DNA of 64,000 nt. It comes from Phialocephala subalpina. Lineage: Eukaryota > Ascomycota > Leotiomycetes > Helotiales > Mollisiaceae. Where the stretch lies: assembly GCA_900073065.1 (NCBI GenBank), contig FJOG01000032.1:19611-83610 (forward strand), in the 5' to 3' direction. Shown here piece by piece: positions 58,101 through 64,000 of the stretch (its first letter is position 1; each line of letters starts with the position of its first letter). The position numbers were made by a program, and so were the translations under genes. The notes beneath the pieces were generated by a model. It was not told where the DNA came from. It worked only from the letters and a program-made list of their open reading frames with translations, and searched no databases.

Positions 58101-59160
58101 AATAGTAAAAAAAAATTTAATTGACCTCTCAACTACTCCAGACCACTACAGCGTTCCTGTCTACCTCCATTCTTTTAAGTTATGGCTTTTTCCATCTCAT
58201 GGATCCGATAAAATCTTTGGCTCAACACAATCCCTCGCCTGCCCCTCCTCAAGCCACTACTCCGCATCAGCTCCTCTTCATTTCCTGTTTATTGTACACC
58301 ACTCACCTCCAGACCACAGCAGTTTGCAGTGAAGTCAACATTGTTCAAACAAGCCCATTCGTGTTTATGAGTGGCTGGCTGCAAGTGCGAGCTTGAGGAG
58401 GGATGAGAGATGCATCTTGTTTTCGATTTCGATGTGATTCGGTTTTAAGGTTGAATGAATATAATGACTCTGGACTTTTAAAAGCGATTGAAGGGGTCTA
58501 TAGGTACTCGATTTGAGTGTCACAGAACTCCGTCTTGTTTTGTTACACACACTCCTTGTGGCTTGCGTTGCATATTACAAAAACGTGTTTTTGTACCACG
58601 ATACATATTGAGGTGTCGCGGAAAGATAACTGGACCATAATTTGTGTTATGTTGTAGCGATGAGTGCTATTTTCGAATGAAAGACTGGACAAAATACTGT
58701 GGTTGAACGAAGTTCATAGAGCACGTCACGTGGACCCATCACGCCCTGGACGGTAACTTGACGGTCGTAAAGCAAGCCGGAATGAGCTTCTCCGAGTTTT
58801 CAACCATGATTCTCGGTCACACCCTGCTTCCGGTGGTATTCTTCAGCTGAAGTTCAGCTTTTGAAGTTGAGTCTGACCGATTCATATTGCTGACAGCATT
58901 GAAGGCAGGGCCTGACTACATTTCGTGAAACTTGTTTCGGTGCTGTTGAAAGAGACCCTTCCTCTCATCACACCGCATTTTTGGAGTACTGTGTCTCGGT
59001 TTATAAATATCGAAGGCGTTCAGCTAATATTCACCCTTGCAACGCCCTCTCATTAAACCGGCAAGTACCCCTTTCAGCTCAAGCCACTATCACACCACAT
59101 CCATCCCTCCTCAAATCCGTCTTGACTCGTCCTCGCAATCTCGTCGAAGTCACTGCGATC
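55176..59160. other. Gene-poor 4-kb spacer
   Basis: Many short frames on both strands (for example 57267-57620 and 58121-58396) have no motif, and their Ser/Thr/Pro-rich content follows base composition. Apart from the three-copy motif at 55887-56034, no structured feature was found. Confidence 0.5.
55887..56034. repeat. Three copies of a 24-bp GACG...CGTY motif
   Basis: Similar 24-mers start at 55887, 55941 and 56011: GACGTCCGAGTGAAGC..., GACGCTCAAGTGAAAG... and GACGCTTAAGTGAAGT..., ending TAGGCGTT, CTCACGTC and CAGGCGTC. The third has perfect inverted ends (GACGC/GCGTC). Spacing is 54 and 70 bp. A related CTTAAGTGAAG is at about 51380. Confidence 0.6.
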
Positions 59161-59877
59161 TAGAGGTCGAGCAAATACGTAATAAGGAACCACATTACGA
59201 AATATTGTAATTGTAACAAAAAAAGCTCATTATTTAATATTACACTCTACATTAACGCACGTGACTCAAATCTAACTAATCAGAGTGTTGCGAATAAATT
59301 TTAGACTAGCGTGCACGTGATAAATTGAGGTGTGCTATAAGACTTCCTATTCTACTTTGGTTCAAGGATAAATAATTACACCCTTGAGGGTTTTAAAGCA
59401 CAGACAAATCAAGGGTACTTGACCAATAAGTGAATTGGTATCACTCAGTTTGTATGTAGAAAGAGCTAGAAGTATAAACCCTCAGGGGTGTAATTATTTA
59501 TCCTTGAACCAAAGTAACTCTACAGTGGACAGGTACGCTGAATTTATAGGCCTTAGGGCCCTGTAGGGCCTTCCAGGGCCTTCCACAACTTACGTTACCC
59601 TGTGACAATAGGCTCTCCAGGCCCTTCCAGGGCCTTCCGCGCCACCAGTGGCGCGTAAGCCTCAGGCTACAACACAGAGAGCTAGGATTCGCGAATAGCT
59701 TCCAAAATCTTCGCAGTTAAGACAAATTCTACTATTTTTAGCTTTAATTTTTTTAATGTATAATTATACTTTGTTTATGCATTTTTGTAACCGGATAACT
59801 ATCTCAAGCTCATTATTACGTATTGGCTCAAAAGCTCATTATTTCGTAACGTAATAATTACATTTTCTCGATCCCTA
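59161..59877. mobile_element. Non-autonomous hAT-like element (717 bp)
   Basis: The block is flanked by an 8-bp direct repeat, CTGCGATC (59153-59160 and 59878-59885). Its ends are imperfect inverted repeats: TAGAGGTCGAGCAAAT at the left, and TAGGGATCGAGAAAAT on the reverse complement of the right end (13 of 16 match). An 8-bp target duplication and TAGGG-type termini are hAT features. The subterminal word AGCTCATTATT occurs near both ends (59224, 59807, 59833), also a hAT habit. There is no transposase frame, so it would depend on a partner elsewhere. It carries a nested smaller element and GC-rich AGGGCCTTCC repeats with an 8-bp-arm hairpin (59638-59655). Confidence 0.75.
59355..59514. mobile_element. 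Nested 160-bp MITE with ~38-bp inverted repeats
   Basis: The left end CTTTGGTTCAAGGATAAATA continues as ATTACACCCTTGAGGGTTT, and the right end is its reverse complement with one change (CCCCTGAGGG). A TA dinucleotide flanks each side (59353-59354, 59515-59516), as for Tc1/mariner-type insertions. The centre of about 80 bp is non-coding. It lies inside the hAT-like block. Confidence 0.85.
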
Positions 59878-60176
59878 CTGCGATCACAGTCAAGCAAATG
59901 CAAAGTAGAGTATTACAAATTATCAAATAAATTTTGTCTTCGTATACAAAAGTATCGAGACGACATTTGCTCCAACTCCTCGAGTCATCATCGCGTCAAG
60001 AAAGTAATTATACTGATAGCCGATACTTCTGTATCCAAAATATACATGAATTGTTCATTCCGAACCTTCCTTTTCCCCTTCCCTTCCCAATGCACCAAAC
60101 CATGGAAACACCAATGCTCCTTCCCATTCCAATTACTCTTTCCATTACCCACCCTACTCAAACGTGCTCAAATGAC

Positions 60177-61288
60177 TTACAAAAGAGCAGCAACCAAACC
60201 AACAGCCATCATAGCACCACCAACCTTGACAGCTCCAGCACCGCCGGTGATAGGAACGTATGCGGTAGAGGTGTTCTTAGGAGCAGCGGGGTATCCGGTT
60301 CCAGTCGAGCCGTATGGCTTAGTGGTAGCAGGGCAGTCCTTTCCACCTGGGCATCCACCAGCTGGGTAGCTTGCTGGGTAAGATGGGACAGCAGATGGGG
60401 TAACAGTGATGACTGAAGTGTAGTAGCTAGGAACACAAGTCGAGATGGTGATGACGGAAACGACGGGGCTCGAAGCTGGGTATGACTCAATTGGCTTGCT
60501 GACCGAGATGGGAGGTGGGATGACGGTGTATGGCTTGCTGGAAGCTGGGTATGAGGCGGGATACGACTCAACGGGCTTGTTGGTTGAGACTGGAGGTGGG
60601 ACGACGGTGTATGGGTAGGAGGCGGGGTAGGTCTCGGTGACAGGGCAGGAGGTGGTGTAAGTGATGACGCTGGAGGTCTTGGAGCCAACGGGGCAGTTCT
60701 GAGGATTCGTGTTAGCATTACTCGCGATATTTGTTGTTTGAAAAGGCTTACGGTGACTTCAGGTGGGCACTTAGTGATGGTGTACTCAGTAGTCTGGTAG
60801 ACGGTTGAGGTGGTCCATGGAGTCTCCTTTGGTGGGGAGGTGGCCGTGACTGGGCAAGAGGTGGTCTTGGTGAGGACAGTGGAAGTCTTTGAGCCAACTG
60901 GGCAGTTGGTCACCTCCGGTGGGCAAGATAAAATGGTATACTCTTTGGTCTCATAGACAGTGCTGGTGGACCATGGGGTCTCGGTGGTGACTGGGGCAGA
61001 GGAGGTCTTGTACTCGGTCTCGGTGACGGGGCAGCTGTTTGAAGATCGAGTCAGTATGCTTCATTTGATATGCGGGTTATGAAGGTGGGTGTCTTACACT
61101 GTGGTGTAGAGAGAAATGATGTCGGTGGTCACCTGTCCGATCCTGCCTGGGCAGTCGGTCACTTCAGGAGCGCAGGAAGTGACAGTGTAGACTGAGGTGG
61201 TGTAGACAGTCGAGGTGGTCGACTTCTCGCCATATCCAGCGCGGGCAACGGCAGCGAGCCCGAGGGCGGAGATAACTGAGGCCTTCAT
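60177..61288 (-). CDS. GPI-anchored cell-wall protein with Cys-Pro repeats
   Basis: Three exons (61288-61098, 61034-60752, 60698-60177) encode 331 residues. A signal peptide (MKASVISALGLAAVARA) is followed by four diverged units built on TSTVY(T/E/Q)T..YT(V/I)..C(A/P)PEVT(D/N)CP, then STVLTKTTSCPVT or a variant. A Pro/Tyr/Ser-rich region follows (PYTVVPPPVSTNKPVESYPA), then GCPGGKDCPATTKPYGS, and a hydrophobic tail (GGAMMAVGLVAALL) suited to GPI attachment. It should be covalently linked to the cell wall. The same TVYTTSVYT.TSC.P.VT.CP motif is in the chitinase at 39973-43744. The substrate or partner is not known. Confidence 0.85.
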
Positions 61289-64000
61289 TTTGAAAAGAGG
61301 AGAGTTGATCTTGAAGAAAGGTTTCAAAGAAGAACAATTAGAGAATGGATGAAAGAGTGTAACTGTATCGAAGATACAAAAAATGAGTGTGGTGAAGTAT
61401 TGGCTTGGAGAGGAAAGAGGAAAAGAGAATGGGAGACAGCAGGACAAGCACTTTATACCTACCTCATATTACGATTCAGGAGAAGTGGGAGAACCGTGAG
61501 GCGGAACACCAAGAACGCTTGCGGCTTACCGGTTCGTGATGTTACATCTCGACTCCCTAAGCGCAGTGGCCCAACTCACCGTTCTATTTCCACTTGTCAC
61601 GCCAGAGCTAAAGGAAATTGCTGCGATCGTATTCTCGCTGGGCTGACCGAATAGGGGTATACTATGGCGGTCGCTTAAAAGATCGCTCCCGGATTGAGTT
61701 TAGCAGTGCCAATGATCGACAATGACTGGGACTGCTTGTTTCCACCACCAGGGATTTGCGGGGAAGCTGCAAATTACCCCTGACGCCGTCTCTGGAGCCG
61801 TTGCCGCCAGTGGCCTTAAGCATAACGGAAAGCTTCGTACCTGCATATTGTCAGTTCATCCGAGCATGCTGGTGATTGACTTACGAGAAAGGCCAAGGAA
61901 CAATTTCGCGAGGGAGCAAATGAGAGAAGAATACGAAAACGCGCTGAAAAACTCGAAGACGAGAGGCAAAGGAAATGCGGTGGAAATGCTCCTAATTGGA
62001 ACAGAGTGGAGTCATTGGTTATGCACTGTGCTTAGAAGAATGTCTCAGTCCTGATGAAGATCTCGAGATGCATCGTATTCATAACAGTGAACTTTGCCTT
62101 CCTGCAGTCTCTCAGAATGCGACGGCTGATGGCGCCTCCTCTTCTTCATTGACACTCTTCAGATTCTTTGGATGCAAACCTGAAGAGTCGACCTTACGAG
62201 GTTAATTGTCATTCTGTTTTCAGATTCAAATCGGATTCCTATCTCAACTGGGGAGTGCATAGCCTCGCTGCCCTCGTCGTCGATTGCCGAATAGGATGAT
62301 CTGAAGACTGTCGCAAAAGTGATCTATCACGACCTCGAAATAGCGATGGGAGATTTGACAACAACTTCAGCCTTCCAGACCATTGAGAAGGAGATCTTGA
62401 GAAACCTTGAGACATCGAGACTGACCGTCACTAACGCAAGATCAAACAGGAGATTCAGAACCTTGCCGAAATCGCTGCTCACGAAGCAAGACGTCGAGAA
62501 TGTCATCAACGCCGAACACTCCAATCTACCCATCCCCCACCGTCAGACCCTTACGTCCCCAAAAGCACAGTCGCTTGACTGCGTACAACCACACGCGAAG
62601 AAAAGGAATAGCATGACAGAACGAGCATAAATGGATACCATGCGGAGCCACGTCTCTCGGAGTCTGTTCAACAGACGGAGCATCGCACGTTCGATTTCGT
62701 CCAGTCTCACGTCCTGGTGACCAAGATGACGCGGACAGAGCCAGACGGTCCAGCAACTCGCAGAGGGCATCGGGGAGCGGAATTGTCACGGAATGGAGGG
62801 AGAATACAGAGAAGAGTCGGTACCCTTCTACTGCTCTTTCCTCTGTTTCCCTCATCTCAGCGTCCTTCTGTCCCCGCTAACTTGCCTTGTCTTTCTCTTC
62901 TATTCCAATATTCATATTCGTCTCGGTGTCTGACTGCCTAATCTGAAACTGCACGTATACGCGACCTCTCTTGCGAATCTTTCGCTGCCGACGGGTGATT
63001 GAAATCATCCATCTATTCCTACACCAAAGTTCATCCAGCCAGGTCTTGGGTCCCAACGAGGTCCTGCAAAGGAGTTCATGCGTTGCGGTTCCATCCCCCG
63101 TCCTATCTGGTGTTGAAACCGGCATATTGGCGGTACTTCCTTGCCATTTCAAAGTTGCACGGCGCACTGCACATCGTCGTGTCTTTTTCTATCTGGCTCC
63201 CAGCACTCGCTCTCTTGTATTTGATCCGCCTTTGGCGATGTTCTGGTCTTTCCATCGGGCTTGCGGTATAGGGGTCGTGGATTGATTCCGTCGTATTTAT
63301 ATTGATGATCGTTCGTGGTATTGAAAGAAAGGATGTAAGTCGACGACTTCCTCCACCAACGCGATTCTCATCCTGCCTCGCTCCTTCCTGCCCTGTCTTT
63401 ATTCCCTTCCTGGTAGTAAGTATCGTGATTGCCTCTGGAAAGCTCCTACCGCCTGAGGACGGACATGAGGAGGTGAGATGGGAGCGATCGAGTCGTTGCG
63501 GAGACTTTGTCGCACGAAAGGTCGAATCTGAAGCTCAGCCCAGCCCACACTCGCAGACTTGGAAGTTGGAATACATGCAATGACAACGAGCCATCAAACC
63601 TCCAATGGCCACAAACAAGAGTGGAATTATACTTGCGCATCGCGCGAAATTACCGGGACAAGTCGAGCGACGGTCGCTGGTAGTCAATTGACGGAGTGGC
63701 ATTCTTTATGTCACAAAGATAGATGTGTTGATGGAGAAGTGAGGTGAGGTCGCTGTCGCTGAAATAGAGTGCTCGGCTAGTCAGGCGCTAGAACTGCCCT
63801 GGAACGCGTCCCTGAAAGCACCTCATTTCTTTCCTCCTTTCATCATCTAGTTTGTCCAGTCAGACATCAAGCAGCAAGTTTTCTGCCCAAAAATACTGTA
63901 TTTTCGTGCTTCGATACCGTTTTAGCTTGTTTGGAGGGAGATATTGCAAGAAAGCAGGGCCTGAAATGCCAGCATGGCCATTAAAAAATTTAGGCTAGGC
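61289..64000. other. No confident gene
   Basis: The first 250 bases are the promoter and leader of the wall-protein gene. Frames at 61722-62054 and 62319-62630 (plus) have somewhat protein-like stretches (REQMREEYENALKNSKTRGK; AFQTIEKEILRNLETSRL), but I found no splice model or domain that joins them. The rest shows only overlapping short frames. Confidence 0.45.

Noticed and set aside
61722..62630. Possible multi-exon gene after the wall protein
   Set aside because: Two protein-like frames could not be joined by acceptable splice sites and show no family.
1..64000. tRNA, rRNA and CRISPR features
   Set aside because: No T-loop GGTTCRANYCC within a cloverleaf context, no rRNA stretch and no spaced direct-repeat array was seen; a tRNAscan run would settle the first.

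Overview
The window is nuclear DNA of a filamentous ascomycete (Pezizomycotina; gene content would fit Leotiomycetes/Helotiales, but that finer placement is an inference). The reasons are short introns of about 44 to 62 nt with GTRNGT donors and CTAAC-like branch sites, single-gene transcription units on both strands, a Zn2Cys6 regulator, a 2EXR-type protein, a Ser/Thr-rich GPI-anchored chitinase with a WSC domain, and an extremely AT-rich block that looks like RIP (repeat-induced point mutation) debris. It is assembled sequence with one run of Ns (46152-46303) and two exact 250-bp tandem duplications that I suspect are assembly joins.

Layout. 1-1735 is an AT-rich relic without genes. 1.7-5 kb holds only a kinase-like fragment. 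5.1-8.9 kb carries two divergently transcribed paralogous HxxxD acyltransferases. 9.1-11.3 kb is an ankyrin/STAND-type gene broken by many frameshifts. 12.1-13.3 kb is a broken SsuA/THI5-like binding-protein gene with the first 250-bp duplication; the second lies at 13.6-14.1 kb. 14.5-15.3 kb encodes a secreted protein made of charged repeats, one repeat per exon. 16-19 kb is poorly resolved. 19.3-21.3 kb is a PHO84-type phosphate transporter, followed by a small two-exon gene and a large gene with two tandem copies of a fungal zinc-finger module (22.8-26.3 kb). 26.7-31.7 kb pairs a 14-TM drug-type MFS transporter with a Zn2Cys6 transcription factor. 32.2-34.3 kb is a PTR2-type peptide transporter. 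35.7-36.9 kb is an APH-fold kinase-like protein, 38.5-39.3 kb a 2EXR-type protein, and 40.0-43.7 kb the GH18 chitinase-WSC-GPI protein. 44-51.7 kb is mostly non-coding with degenerate repeats, the N gap and one hypothetical multi-exon gene. 51.7-55.2 kb holds the acetyl-CoA transporter and a CENP-O-like kinetochore protein. 55-60 kb is gene-poor and contains a hAT-like non-autonomous element with a smaller element nested in it. 60.2-61.3 kb is a second cell-wall protein sharing the Cys-Pro repeat of the chitinase. No confident gene was seen after 61.3 kb.

There is no obvious biosynthetic cluster. Plausible functional links are the divergent acyltransferase pair, the transcription factor next to its MFS neighbour, and the two wall proteins with a shared repeat. 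All exon models were built by eye from splice consensus and frame continuity.
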